Below, one piece after another: positions 14,750-23,170 of a stretch of DNA of 23,269 nucleotides (position 1 is its first letter; each line of letters opens with the position of its first letter). This DNA is from a virus. The position numbers were made by a program, and so were the translations under genes. The notes beneath the pieces are model-generated. The model ran no database searches. It was not told the origin of the DNA and was given only the letters and a program-made list of their open reading frames with translations. Location: positions 1 through 23,269 of IMG/VR virus record IMGVR_UViG_3300020153_000010. One strand, given 5' to 3'.

Positions 14750-17700
14750 ATGTTGTCTGAAATTCGCAAATCATTCAAACATTGGACATGTACGCTAACT
14801 ATCAACGGTCAGCCATACACGATTGTCGATAGATTACCAAGCCGTAGTATGGCTTTAGATCAAGCACGCAGTGTCTGTACGGTTGTGGTACAGGAATTCC
14901 CAGAGTGTAATGCCGGTGATCCAGCACAAGTGAGGATCACCATTAATGGGGTAACCGAGCTTTTCTTTACTGGCCAGGTCGCTGCACGTCCAATTGCAGA
15001 CATTCCACAATATGAAATTCACCTCGTTGATACGTTAGATCGATTGCAACGCATCACAGATCGACCCATTGTTTGGCGAAACGTGTCATTTCAATCCGCC
15101 GTTCGCCTTTTGCTACACCAGGCTGGCATTACGGATGACGAAATTGTGTCTATTCACGATCCGGGATCTGCTTACGTACTAGGCCCGATATATGCAATCA
15201 CAATCCCTGCAGGAAGTGTGATTAGAGATGTCATTGATACTCTGATGGATTTTGCTGGAACCGCGATCCGCGTCAATCCAGATGGTCGTATTGTCGTTGT
15301 CGATGACCCCATTAAGCCATCAGTTCCAGTATGTACGTATGCGTATGGTGCAACAGAATTAGAGTTGGGTTATTTATCTGCACGCCGCACGATTGCTGGG
15401 CGAGAAGATCGTATTTCACGATTTACTGCACGCGGTCCGCGACGGCCAGACTTGTCAATTCCTGATGCAACTTACGTACTCAACAATGATGGACGTAGTG
15501 AGCAGCGTGATTACCCGTATTGCCAAACGGATATATGTGCTCAGGCAATTGCCGCACGTGAAATTGTGCGACGAAACCGACGTATGGGAGAAGTGTTAGT
15601 CGAAGCGACACTGAACCCTCTCTTGCGTCCCGGGGACACCGTGCTGTTCCGCAGCGAACCGCTTGGATTTGTTACGGCAACACCGGGCGTCATTGTGTCA
15701 ATCGTTAACAACGATGACGTCATGACAATGAAAGTAGCCGTTGGTATTGAAAGCCCATCTGGTTCGCTATCACTCATTGCACCTCCAACTGCATCGTTTA
15801 CGTATAGCGCAGAGCGACAGCCGATCCAACTTTCCGGAGCTGTTGATACAAATGTGATCGTGTCATGTATGAATACATCGGTGGACCCGTCAGGATTTGC
15901 GATCACCACGTTGCGTTGGCGAGCAACATGCGAAGGCACAGTATTCCCACAAACGGTTACGTGGCGAGCTGGTGACGACGATACCGGACAACAACCGATC
16001 TTTGTGTTTTCAACGCTTGCCGGTGCAACAGTCACACTGGAGGTGGAAAGTGAAAGTGGCGAAGGGGCAACGACCACGCGGGCGATCGACCCGCCTAACT
16101 CACTTATCTATACACGCAAGCTCGGTGTTGCAGCCCACAATGGATGGCGTGTTTTAGCAACTGCTGATGGATGGCGTACATTTGGCACGCAATGCTCTGC
16201 CGTTCCTAACATTAACGATATGGCTCCTTTTTTGGCAGGATTTGATAATGGAGATATTTATCGCACAAACAACGATCTGGCAACGCAACCGGACAAACTT
16301 GCTACATTGTCAGGCCGCGTGCACAGCTTGTACCTTGATGAGGTCGATGGATTAACTGTTACCGCAGCACATGGTAACAGTGTCAGTCTGAGTACAGACG
16401 GAGGAACATCGTGGGCTCTGCTGCATGTGTTCGATGATCCGGTACAGTATGCGGCACATGAGGCTGGCAATTGGTCAGTTATCCGCGCCTGCAGTGGCAA
16501 TACTCTGTGGCTATCATTAGACGCCGGCAGGACATGGCAAGCCCGGCTTACGGCGGATGGTATTGCACGGCAATTTGCCCGGGCTCGATGGGGAACTGCG
16601 TGTGTATTTGCTGGTGGAACACTTGATCAGGCTATTCAATTTGAAGATGAGAGCAGTGTTGACTGGAGCCTGATACCAATTGATAAACGGCCAATATTTG
16701 GATTAACAGCAATTGCACCGTTACTTCGTGAAGAGGGATGGATCGTTGGCTCAGATGGGGTCCGTGACGTTACACGCGATGGCGTCATGGAAATGCTAGC
16801 TTATGCAGCCACAACAGGATCAGGATATGTGTACAAACTGATCAGAGATGGAAATAACTGGAGAGCAGTATCATATACTTATATTCCTGGAGGTGGGGTG
16901 TGGAAAATCATCAATTACACGACTGCACACTCTATCGATGCGAATGTGTCAATGGCCTATCGTATTGGATATGGAACAACAACCGACCCACCAACACCTC
17001 CAGAACTGTTGTTCCTCCCCATGAACGGATCAACCCTGTATCATTACATACCTGGCAGTGGGTGGACACCGCGACCATTGCCAAGTACTCCCATTGGCTC
17101 CACCAGTCTCGGAGGATCAAACGGTTGGGCTGGCATAGCCATCAATCCACAAAACGTTACCCAGTGGGTCATTTGGGATAGAGATCGCTACTACTGGAGT
17201 GGAGACTCCGGCAACACGTGGCAGCAACTCAATGTACCAGTATCATCAGGCGATGATGCAACGGGCATTAATCTCGGATTTGCTTTCACCGGTCAGGGTG
17301 GGGGATGGGTTGCAACCAAGCATTTTTACAGCATATACGGTACTGGATACTCACTAGGATACTTGGCGTATGGAAACGGTACAAGAGTCCAAGAATATGT
17401 AGCTTTAGGTGATCTTAGAGGACAACCTGTTCCACCGATTCAATTTGTAGACAATTTCCGGAGTTTCCAGCAAGTACTCACAGGCCATCAAGGAGAAATG
17501 CTTGTGCGTGGTGCAAACCAGAGGCGCATCACCGAGTTTGGTGTACGAATGTGGATTCCTAATGCAGACCGGTTGTTTTTAGTATCACCACGACAGACAA
17601 CAGTTGTCCAAGATGTTCCATTCCATTTCACATTGGGTGATACCGTCGATGATATGTCACGGAAACTCATTGTCGTTCATGACTTGTCGTTGTGGATAAG

Positions 17701-18025
17701 TTTGGATTACCGTACTATGCCACCACAGCAATTAGTGGCAGCAGGCGGTAGCGTGGTATCTTGTCTGCATGGTTTGTACTGTGGACATCGTATTGGGGTC
17801 GCGAGAGTAACCAATATTGACAATGTTCCTGAAGTGACCATAGTGATTGCGCACAACCGTCCAGTTGGTCAAGTCGTGCGTGGACGGCGCCGCGTTGCTG
17901 TGGCAGCATTTCTGCCGGCACATTTGACAGCACCACCACAAATCGCGTATTACAATGGGTCTCAATGGGGAATTGTTGATACACCCGTAGCGAGTGGTGG
18001 ATTGATCGCCCTTGTAGAGCCATGA
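14750..18025 (+). CDS. Tail hub/tip protein with Ig-like domain and Asp-box beta-propeller
   Basis: This 1091-residue protein is the largest tail gene. Residues 1 to about 340 resemble a baseplate-hub protein (WTCTLTINGQPYTI at the start, later AIRVNPDGRIVVVDDP, as in gp27/protein-D-like hubs). About 345-450 look like a PKD- or Ig-like beta domain. About 455-870 hold Asp-box motifs of the sialidase/BNR propeller type: STDGGTSW (548-555), SLDAGRTW (589-596) and SGDSGNTW (817-824), with a degenerate TADGWRTF at 471. Asp-box propellers occur in sialidases and other carbohydrate-binding or binding-only proteins; catalytic residues cannot be assigned here. The C-terminal ~200 residues are beta-rich and unassigned. 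No good Shine-Dalgarno precedes ATG 14750. Confidence 0.75.
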   Translation: MLSEIRKSFKHWTCTLTINGQPYTIVDRLPSRSMALDQARSVCTVVVQEFPECNAGDPAQVRITINGVTELFFTGQVAARPIADIPQYEIHLVDTLDRLQRITDRPIVWRNVSFQSAVRLLLHQAGITDDEIVSIHDPGSAYVLGPIYAITIPAGSVIRDVIDTLMDFAGTAIRVNPDGRIVVVDDPIKPSVPVCTYAYGATELELGYLSARRTIAGREDRISRFTARGPRRPDLSIPDATYVLNNDGRSEQRDYPYCQTDICAQAIAAREIVRRNRRMGEVLVEATLNPLLRPGDTVLFRSEPLGFVTATPGVIVSIVNNDDVMTMKVAVGIESPSGSLSLIAPPTASFTYSAERQPIQLSGAVDTNVIVSCMNTSVDPSGFAITTLRWRATCEGTVFPQTVTWRAGDDDTGQQPIFVFSTLAGATVTLEVESESGEGATTTRAIDPPNSLIYTRKLGVAAHNGWRVLATADGWRTFGTQCSAVPNINDMAPFLAGFDNGDIYRTNNDLATQPDKLATLSGRVHSLYLDEVDGLTVTAAHGNSVSLSTDGGTSWALLHVFDDPVQYAAHEAGNWSVIRACSGNTLWLSLDAGRTWQARLTADGIARQFARARWGTACVFAGGTLDQAIQFEDESSVDWSLIPIDKRPIFGLTAIAPLLREEGWIVGSDGVRDVTRDGVMEMLAYAATTGSGYVYKLIRDGNNWRAVSYTYIPGGGVWKIINYTTAHSIDANVSMAYRIGYGTTTDPPTPPELLFLPMNGSTLYHYIPGSGWTPRPLPSTPIGSTSLGGSNGWAGIAINPQNVTQWVIWDRDRYYWSGDSGNTWQQLNVPVSSGDDATGINLGFAFTGQGGGWVATKHFYSIYGTGYSLGYLAYGNGTRVQEYVALGDLRGQPVPPIQFVDNFRSFQQVLTGHQGEMLVRGANQRRITEFGVRMWIPNADRLFLVSPRQTTVVQDVPFHFTLGDTVDDMSRKLIVVHDLSLWISLDYRTMPPQQLVAAGGSVVSCLHGLYCGHRIGVARVTNIDNVPEVTIVIAHNRPVGQVVRGRRRVAVAAFLPAHLTAPPQIAYYNGSQWGIVDTPVASGGLIALVEP

Positions 18026-18792
18026 CTGATCGAGTTGATAATCTCGAATTAAGTTTACGCGATTTAGTTGCTGCTATTCGGCAATCTCACGCTCGTGAGT
18101 CGCGTCAAGCAGCGCTCAATGTGGGCGAACGAGTAGCAACATTAGAACAGCAACTTGCTGAACATGCTGCGCTACGTAGTATGGTGCATGGTGTTGGCCC
18201 AGGATACGTCGTTGCAAAGACAGCTAATCCGCAAGGATTTGTACGGTGGGTTGAGATTGTTGATCGGCCATCCTGGCTAGATCAACATATTGATCTATCA
18301 ACTATCACGATTGATGCATCGCAAATAACCGGCACAATATCCATTGACCGGTTGCCTGTACATCCAAATGGTCCACTGGTCACGCACGATGATCCACGGC
18401 TCAACGCTCGAACCTTGTTAGTCCCTGTGGGGGAACCGTTATCTGCTGGTGATTTTGTCGCGATTACGCATCGGAATAATGTTGCGATGGTCGTGCGGGC
18501 GCACGCGGCAGATCCAATGCGCGCCGCAGTTGGGTTTGTAACCGAGAGTTATGGTCTAAACCAACAAGCACTAATCTATCCCGTGGGCATTAATCCTATG
18601 GCCAGTACTACTACACCGGTGTCTGTGCAAGATGTTGGACGCACGGTGTTTCTCAGTACGCAACCCGGTATTGTCAGCATCACACCACCCAATCTGCCTG
18701 GTCAATTGTTACAACCGGTAGGATCGATCATCGAAGTGAGTAATGCAGTAGTGTCCGTACTTGTGCGTTATGAATATAGGTTTCGGTTATAA
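18022..18792 (+). CDS. Tail appendage protein with coiled-coil start (paralogue A)
   Basis: This 256-residue protein overlaps the previous stop (ATGA). An N-terminal helical segment (about 5-55, ELSLRDLVAAIRQS to RVATLEQQLAEH) is coiled-coil prone and suggests trimerisation. A middle ITGTISIDRLPVHPNGPL linker leads to a C-terminal domain (about 140-256) shared with the next gene: DVG-VFLS, TPPN-PG, GSIIEVS and a final RL. Such small proteins after the hub are usually tail-fibre or tip components. Confidence 0.72.
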   Translation: MTDRVDNLELSLRDLVAAIRQSHARESRQAALNVGERVATLEQQLAEHAALRSMVHGVGPGYVVAKTANPQGFVRWVEIVDRPSWLDQHIDLSTITIDASQITGTISIDRLPVHPNGPLVTHDDPRLNARTLLVPVGEPLSAGDFVAITHRNNVAMVVRAHAADPMRAAVGFVTESYGLNQQALIYPVGINPMASTTTPVSVQDVGRTVFLSTQPGIVSITPPNLPGQLLQPVGSIIEVSNAVVSVLVRYEYRFRL

Positions 18793-18804
18793 AAGGAGAA
18801 GCGT

Positions 18805-19338
18805 ATGGGAACATTTTTAGACGTAGATACAACGACGGGAGAAATTGTTCGAAAAACAGGGATCGCTGTCTCTAGTGGAGCAGGTGATGCAAACAAGATC
18901 ATCATGACCGGCCCAGACGGCAAAATCGATAACTCATTTCTGCCAAGCATTGCCGACTCAGCAGAAACGATCCAAGCAGCGGAAGCGTTGGCAGCAGGAG
19001 ATTTCGTCAATATCTATGACGTGTCCGGAAATCGTCGGGTCAGAAAAGCGCTGGCGACAGACAACACTAAAAACGCCCACGGTTATGTATTAATGGCTGT
19101 CAACAGCGGTGCCAACGCCACGGTCTATACACGAGGGATTGCCAGTGTTGCACCAACCGGATTTACTGCTGCTGACGTTGGGAAACCGGTCTTCTTAAGT
19201 GCCACCACAGCAGGTGGTGTAACGAAGACACCACCTAACAGCCCGGGTAATATTGTGCAGCGGCTTGGATATGTGATCGAAGTCAGCGCTAGTGCGGTTC
19301 GGGTACAGATCGATATGAGCTACATTGTGAGGTTATAG
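18805..19338 (+). CDS. Tail appendage protein (paralogue B)
   Basis: This 177-residue protein follows with an AAAAGGAGAAG-type ribosome site before ATG 18805. Its N-terminal part has DANKIIMTGPDGKIDNSFLP, a linker common in phage fibre proteins. The C-terminal part (about 62-177) is homologous to that of the previous gene: ALAAGDFVNIYDVSGNRRV, then DVGKPVFLSATTAGGV and TPPNSPGNIVQRLGYVIEVS. It looks like a duplication of that domain with a different N-terminus, giving a second tip component. Confidence 0.72.
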   Translation: MGTFLDVDTTTGEIVRKTGIAVSSGAGDANKIIMTGPDGKIDNSFLPSIADSAETIQAAEALAAGDFVNIYDVSGNRRVRKALATDNTKNAHGYVLMAVNSGANATVYTRGIASVAPTGFTAADVGKPVFLSATTAGGVTKTPPNSPGNIVQRLGYVIEVSASAVRVQIDMSYIVRL

Positions 19339-19347
19339 AGGGAACGT

Positions 19348-19947
19348 ATGCGATCAGCAATTGAAATTACTGCAGAAGGAGACCTGGTGCGTACTCCGCC
19401 GTTGATTGAAGCAAGTGACGTGGCTACAATACCAACCACGCATGCGATTCCGCGTGCTAATCACAACGGACACATTGATGCAGGGTGGATACCTCCAGAC
19501 GCGCGTACTATACTGGTGCGCGAACAAGATGGAGACCCAAGCGTTACTGTCACAACGATTGTAGTGGGAAACGGAGATTTGACATATCAAGGTGATGGGA
19601 TCGCTCGCATAAGAACGGCAAGTGACGCAACCGTAAATGCGCTCACTATTCGCGACATTGACGGGTCATCGAGTATCTCACCGGTGACCGTCATTGAGTG
19701 TCCATCTGTAACCGATATGGGTGGGGGAGTAGCGCGGATTAATACTGGTACTGGTACAGGCGCGATCACTATCCGCGACACCAACGGTAATCCAAATGCA
19801 TCTGCATCCGTCATTGTCGTAGGATCAGGAGATGCCATTAATGAAGGTAATGGTGTGATACGTATTCGAACCGCTTCTGACACAACATCTGACACAACAT
19901 CTGAGAAATCGGCACAGATGTTGTTTCTCTGGATGAATTTTCGATAA
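19348..19947 (+). CDS. Three-repeat beta-rich tail appendage protein
   Basis: This 199-residue protein opens with GDLVRTPPLIEASDVATIPT and a fibre-type AIPRANHNGHIDAGWIP linker. It then has three ~45-residue repeats, each with an (I/L)-R-(E/D)-x-(D/N)-G core, a hydrophobic VTxIVV strand, GDGIARIRT-like end. Similar repeats occur in phage virion and fibre proteins. After the last repeat the protein has a 12-bp duplication giving DTTSDTTS. GAGG lies before ATG 19348. Its stop is 3 bp from the end of a minus-strand gene. Confidence 0.7.
   Translation: MRSAIEITAEGDLVRTPPLIEASDVATIPTTHAIPRANHNGHIDAGWIPPDARTILVREQDGDPSVTVTTIVVGNGDLTYQGDGIARIRTASDATVNALTIRDIDGSSSISPVTVIECPSVTDMGGGVARINTGTGTGAITIRDTNGNPNASASVIVVGSGDAINEGNGVIRIRTASDTTSDTTSEKSAQMLFLWMNFR
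19876..19904 (+). repeat. 12-bp tandem duplication in tail gene
   Basis: TCTGACACAACA occurs twice head to tail (19876-19887, 19888-19899) followed by TCTGA (19900-19904). It is in frame and gives DTTSDTTS near the C-terminus of the gene ending at 19947, suggesting recent slippage. Confidence 0.9.
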
Positions 19948-19950
19948 ATG

Positions 19951-20661
19951 TCACATACGATACTGAGCTAACAGTAAAGATGTAATATCAGCGATCGTGT
20001 TTGCATCAAGAACATGTGGATAGACAACACACTCAAAAAAGCAATAGTTAGATCGAACAGTACCAGCTCCGGAAAATGAACCAATAGAAAAGCTGCCAGA
20101 ACTCGATGAGAGGTCGATTGTGGCCGTTGCCACCAAAGATCCGTTATCATATACAGACAACACTGATCCATCGTATGTCATACAAACAATTTGGGGGGAG
20201 GTTTGGAGTGAACCGATGACAATATAAGAAAAGTCCATGTAAGACGGACCGCGTTGATACCGATAGACACCGCGTCTTAGAGCAAAAAAAAGATTTCCAT
20301 ACCAGTAGATTGGGGAAGCTACAATCCACGTATCTACGAATGTTGGATAGTTCACAAATAGTATCGTGCGCTGGTCGTTACCCGTTATGGAGATCCACGA
20401 TGCCGAAAATACTCTGTTATATATGCGTACACCGTACCCAAACGGTGTACTTTCTAACGATGGTGTTGTACCGGATGTCAACAGCAATGACCCTGATCTA
20501 GAGGTCTTGTCATAAAATCCAACGACCGTGCCATGTGTACCGATTATCGGAGCATCTACTGCCCACCAGCATCGTGGGCTTCCAAATTGAAAAGCATCAA
20601 AATACCGTAATTGTCGGTAACGCCGAGGGCGTGCAAGCGTCCGCCTAGGAAATCCGTACAT
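19951..20661 (-). CDS. LamG/concanavalin-like lectin-fold virion protein
   Basis: This 236-residue minus-strand protein reads like a single LamG-type beta-sandwich: CWWAVDAPIIGTHGTVVGFYD, then GYGVRIYNRV, RTILFVNYPTF, a central FFALRRGVYRYQ strand, VCMTYDGSVLSVYDNGSLVA and a closing VVYPHVLDANTIADITSLLL helix, the pattern at the end of LamG domains. Such domains bind sugars and are common at phage tail tips. Its ATG overlaps the TAA of the preceding gene (TAATG), so the two are coupled. It converges on the plus-strand tail genes with a 3-bp gap. Confidence 0.72.
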   Translation of the reverse strand: MYGFPRRTLARPRRYRQLRYFDAFQFGSPRCWWAVDAPIIGTHGTVVGFYDKTSRSGSLLLTSGTTPSLESTPFGYGVRIYNRVFSASWISITGNDQRTILFVNYPTFVDTWIVASPIYWYGNLFFALRRGVYRYQRGPSYMDFSYIVIGSLQTSPQIVCMTYDGSVLSVYDNGSLVATATIDLSSSSGSFSIGSFSGAGTVRSNYCFFECVVYPHVLDANTIADITSLLLAQYRM

Positions 20662-21068
20662 TAGAAATCCCCAAAATTGGCAATCACGGCGACTTCAGCA
20701 GAAGAACTCACGGCCGTTGTCATTGCGCAGCGTATTTCCCATCCATGACCAATCACCCACTTGACGTTATTAGGGTCAAGCCAAACCCATCGTGATGGAT
20801 TAAGCAATGATACCATTACTACCGGTACGGCAGGACTTGCCGACGGGATTGAAATGCTATCTACCAAAAAACTTTCGGCTTGACTAGGATTAACCAGCAG
20901 CACAGATAAAAACCGACTGGTAGGATCGTTAGAAGTGACAAACAATCCTTCCAGTAGACTTCCATTTGATCCTGCTACAAGGAGGGTTTTTGCGTTGGTT
21001 CCGTCACTCGCTCGCAACTTAATTGCAGAAGTGCGGGCCGTTCCAACGAATTGCGGTGTTGTTGCCAT
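20661..21068 (-). CDS. Conserved small virion-type protein
   Basis: This 135-residue minus-strand protein begins ATTPQFVGTARTSAIKL and continues DGTNAKTLLVAGSNGSLLEG, LSVLLVNPSQAESFLVDSIS and a final VAVIANFGDF, matching a small beta-sandwich protein commonly found beside phage tail genes. A GTG at 21080 and an ATG at 21074 are in frame; GAGG fits best to ATG 21068 (6 nt). The stop overlaps the next ATG. Its pairing with the LamG protein suggests one tail-tip or fibre unit. Exact role unknown. Confidence 0.65.
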   Translation of the reverse strand: MATTPQFVGTARTSAIKLRASDGTNAKTLLVAGSNGSLLEGLFVTSNDPTSRFLSVLLVNPSQAESFLVDSISIPSASPAVPVVMVSLLNPSRWVWLDPNNVKWVIGHGWEIRCAMTTAVSSSAEVAVIANFGDF

Positions 21069-21076
21069 ATTCATCC

Positions 21077-21631
21077 TCACGGTGTATCAATATACTGCTG
21101 CCCATCTGGCGATCGACGAACCACTTTGCCGTCCCGCGTAATTAAATCAATGGGATCGAGTGACGACGATGATCCACGCTGACGAGCGATTTCAGCTTGC
21201 AGTGCCGCACGTGCAATCCGATAAATGGGATTGGCACCACCAGGAGTGATGTTTAACCCATACCGTATTGCATCTGTCTCACCAAGTTTCGCCGATCCAT
21301 CAGCTCGACGAGCCTTTACGATGATACGTGCGAGCGCAATCATGACAGCAGTAATAATTGCCGGATCATCGCCGGTGTGTTGTGCTAATTGTTTGACATG
21401 CTCACAACACACAAGAGGTGGGTTGTGCGTATTTTGTGGCTTTGCAATCGAGTTTGTGTGACTCGATGGCTGTTGATCAACGTCACTTGTATCGTCATCG
21501 TTATCTAAATCATCAGGCGTATCATTTGACGTAATAAAGTATCTCCGTGCTATGAGGGAGAATATTTCCAAAACTAAATACGCCAGAACACACACTATCA
21601 TCAGGATAAATATCCACTGAAGTGGTTCCAT
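21077..21631 (-). CDS. Single-pass membrane protein, unknown
   Basis: This 184-residue protein has a strong N-terminal transmembrane helix (about 5-30, WIFILMIVCVLAYLVLEIF), then a disordered acidic linker (about 35-60, rich in D, N and S). The rest is largely helical, with TAVMIALARIIVKA and NPIYRIARAALQAEIARQ segments, and a polar C-terminus. It probably sits in the membrane with the larger part inside. I recognise no family. Its neighbour in the operon is a four-helix membrane protein, so they may form a complex. The Shine-Dalgarno before ATG is weak. Confidence 0.65.
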   Translation of the reverse strand: MEPLQWIFILMIVCVLAYLVLEIFSLIARRYFITSNDTPDDLDNDDDTSDVDQQPSSHTNSIAKPQNTHNPPLVCCEHVKQLAQHTGDDPAIITAVMIALARIIVKARRADGSAKLGETDAIRYGLNITPGGANPIYRIARAALQAEIARQRGSSSSLDPIDLITRDGKVVRRSPDGQQYIDTP

Positions 21632-21643
21632 AGTGCAAACTTT

Positions 21644-22114
21644 CTAGTGCTTAACAAACACCCGTTCGGGGATAACATCCACAGCGATCAGCCCAATCCA
21701 CACCAACAGATGAACAACCAACCCTGTGGCCAACATATACCCATCGACGTCCAATGCTCTGGTAATCGGTGTAAACAAGTCGCCATCAATACCGGTCATC
21801 CATGTTGTTAGAGGTACTGCAATAACATTCCGAAAACCGAGATACGATAACGTACTAGACGCGGTTACACTAATCAGGTACAGCGGGCTTAACCATCGAT
21901 AACACGTCACATATTGTATAAGACTCAGAAACAGCTGAACAACCAGCGAGATTGAAATGTCCCACCATAACGGCTGGTCACTAATTATATCAATTGCAAG
22001 TAGATTGCCAAACCACGAACAACACCATAGCATAACAGCAATCGTTCGGCGCAATGCAGGTTCGGCACGACTGAGCTGCTCGGCACTTATAACGTATGTT
22101 TCACGTGTTGCCAT
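21644..22114 (-). CDS. Four-helix integral membrane protein, unknown
   Basis: This 156-residue protein has about four hydrophobic segments: 23-45 (MLWCCSWFGNLLAIDII), 50-72 (ISISLVVQLFLSLIQYV), 74-104 and 124-150 (ATGLVVHLLVWIGLIAV). An AGAGGTGG site precedes ATG 22114. It lies between the Toprim gene and a single-pass membrane protein in the same operon. No family is recognised. It could be a holin-like or accessory membrane component, but size and helix count alone do not decide; nothing in the sequence shows lysis activity. Confidence 0.65.
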   Translation of the reverse strand: MATRETYVISAEQLSRAEPALRRTIAVMLWCCSWFGNLLAIDIISDQPLWWDISISLVVQLFLSLIQYVTCYRWLSPLYLISVTASSTLSYLGFRNVIAVPLTTWMTGIDGDLFTPITRALDVDGYMLATGLVVHLLVWIGLIAVDVIPERVFVKH

Positions 22115-22129
22115 GCACCACCTCTAAGT

Positions 22130-23101
22130 CTACGATTGATATCCTTCCTCTAATCCGGTACAAACCCATGCACGTACATCTATTCGACTCAAAGACATCG
22201 TATTTGCATCGTCAACGTATGGACGCCAACGCCGACTGTTCGGCAACACCGAAAGCCAAAATTGTGCTGCACGTTCACCCTCAGCATCGTTATCGGTGCT
22301 AACCAGCACCAACGGTGCTCGGGCAAGTCGAGCAATCCATCGAATGCGTCGCCCATTTGACGCCCCGCCCAGACCCATCGGAGTGACAAGATCCCCTGCA
22401 TACTGCTGGATAATGAGGGCATTCAATACCCCTTCAACCAGCATGACCGGTCGATTGACAGAGCCAGAGATGTTCCATATAACATTGCTACTTCCGGGCA
22501 CTGTGTACTGTCGTTTGTGTGTAATCGACCGAATCTCGATTTTTGCAATGCGTCGATCAACATAGTAAGGGATGACAATACCTGCGGGTAGCACAAGCTG
22601 TCCATCACGTCCCCACCGGTTTCCCGGCCGCACGAGACGTGCCCTATTCCAACCCAGACGTGCATTGAGCGCTGTCAAATCAGTAATGTGTCGCTGATTG
22701 AGATATGCAAGTCCACGTTCGTCGTCCTCTGCCCATAACCAGTCCTGGGTATAGGAGACAAATGCTTCAGCAGCACACTGCCACTGTTCACAGGGCAAGT
22801 CTGTACTATCAGGAGCGGACAGATGCGTTACTGTAACACCAGTTGGCCGGCGTAATGGAATATTTACTGCTTGTGCACGACGGAATGCGCTACGAAGTGT
22901 TGATCGGATCTCGTGCAGTGGTAAACCAATGTACTTTGCTATATCTGTAAGCTGGTTAGTAATGTCATCACATGCAATGGCACCACCCTTTGCAAGCTCG
23001 TATAACCGCACTGCTGTACGAAACAATTGATTATTCCGTCCGCTGCGTGTGTTGCGCAAAATCTCAAATTCTCTTGTGATCACGCTCTGAATGTAATCCA
23101 T
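22130..23101 (-). CDS. DnaG-like Toprim primase-type protein
   Basis: This 323-residue protein has an N-terminal helical segment (about 20-76, RNNQLFRTAVRLYELAKGG and GLPLHEIRSTLRSAF) typical of primase-associated domains, then a DnaG-like YLNQRHITDLTALNARLG region (about 133-150) and a Toprim core: E223 in VMLVEGVLNAL, D270/D272 in VSTDNDAEGE, and DDANT (297-301). Toprim folds make RNA primers. No zinc-binding N-terminus or helicase domain is present, so a helicase or zinc partner would be elsewhere. AGGAGGG (plus-strand 23107-23113) is 5 nt from the start. It heads the minus-strand operon, next to a repeat cluster. Confidence 0.82.
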   Translation of the reverse strand: MDYIQSVITREFEILRNTRSGRNNQLFRTAVRLYELAKGGAIACDDITNQLTDIAKYIGLPLHEIRSTLRSAFRRAQAVNIPLRRPTGVTVTHLSAPDSTDLPCEQWQCAAEAFVSYTQDWLWAEDDERGLAYLNQRHITDLTALNARLGWNRARLVRPGNRWGRDGQLVLPAGIVIPYYVDRRIAKIEIRSITHKRQYTVPGSSNVIWNISGSVNRPVMLVEGVLNALIIQQYAGDLVTPMGLGGASNGRRIRWIARLARAPLVLVSTDNDAEGERAAQFWLSVLPNSRRWRPYVDDANTMSLSRIDVRAWVCTGLEEGYQS

Positions 23102-23170
23102 CTTTACCCTCCTGAAACGAAATTGTTCGTTATTTTGCCTATGTCATTCCTATGATGTTCCGACAGTTCT

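Noticed and set aside
15541-16077. A 178-residue minus-strand open frame inside the hub protein gene
   Set aside because: The plus-strand frame runs through it with domain motifs; the antisense product shows no motif and no start signal.
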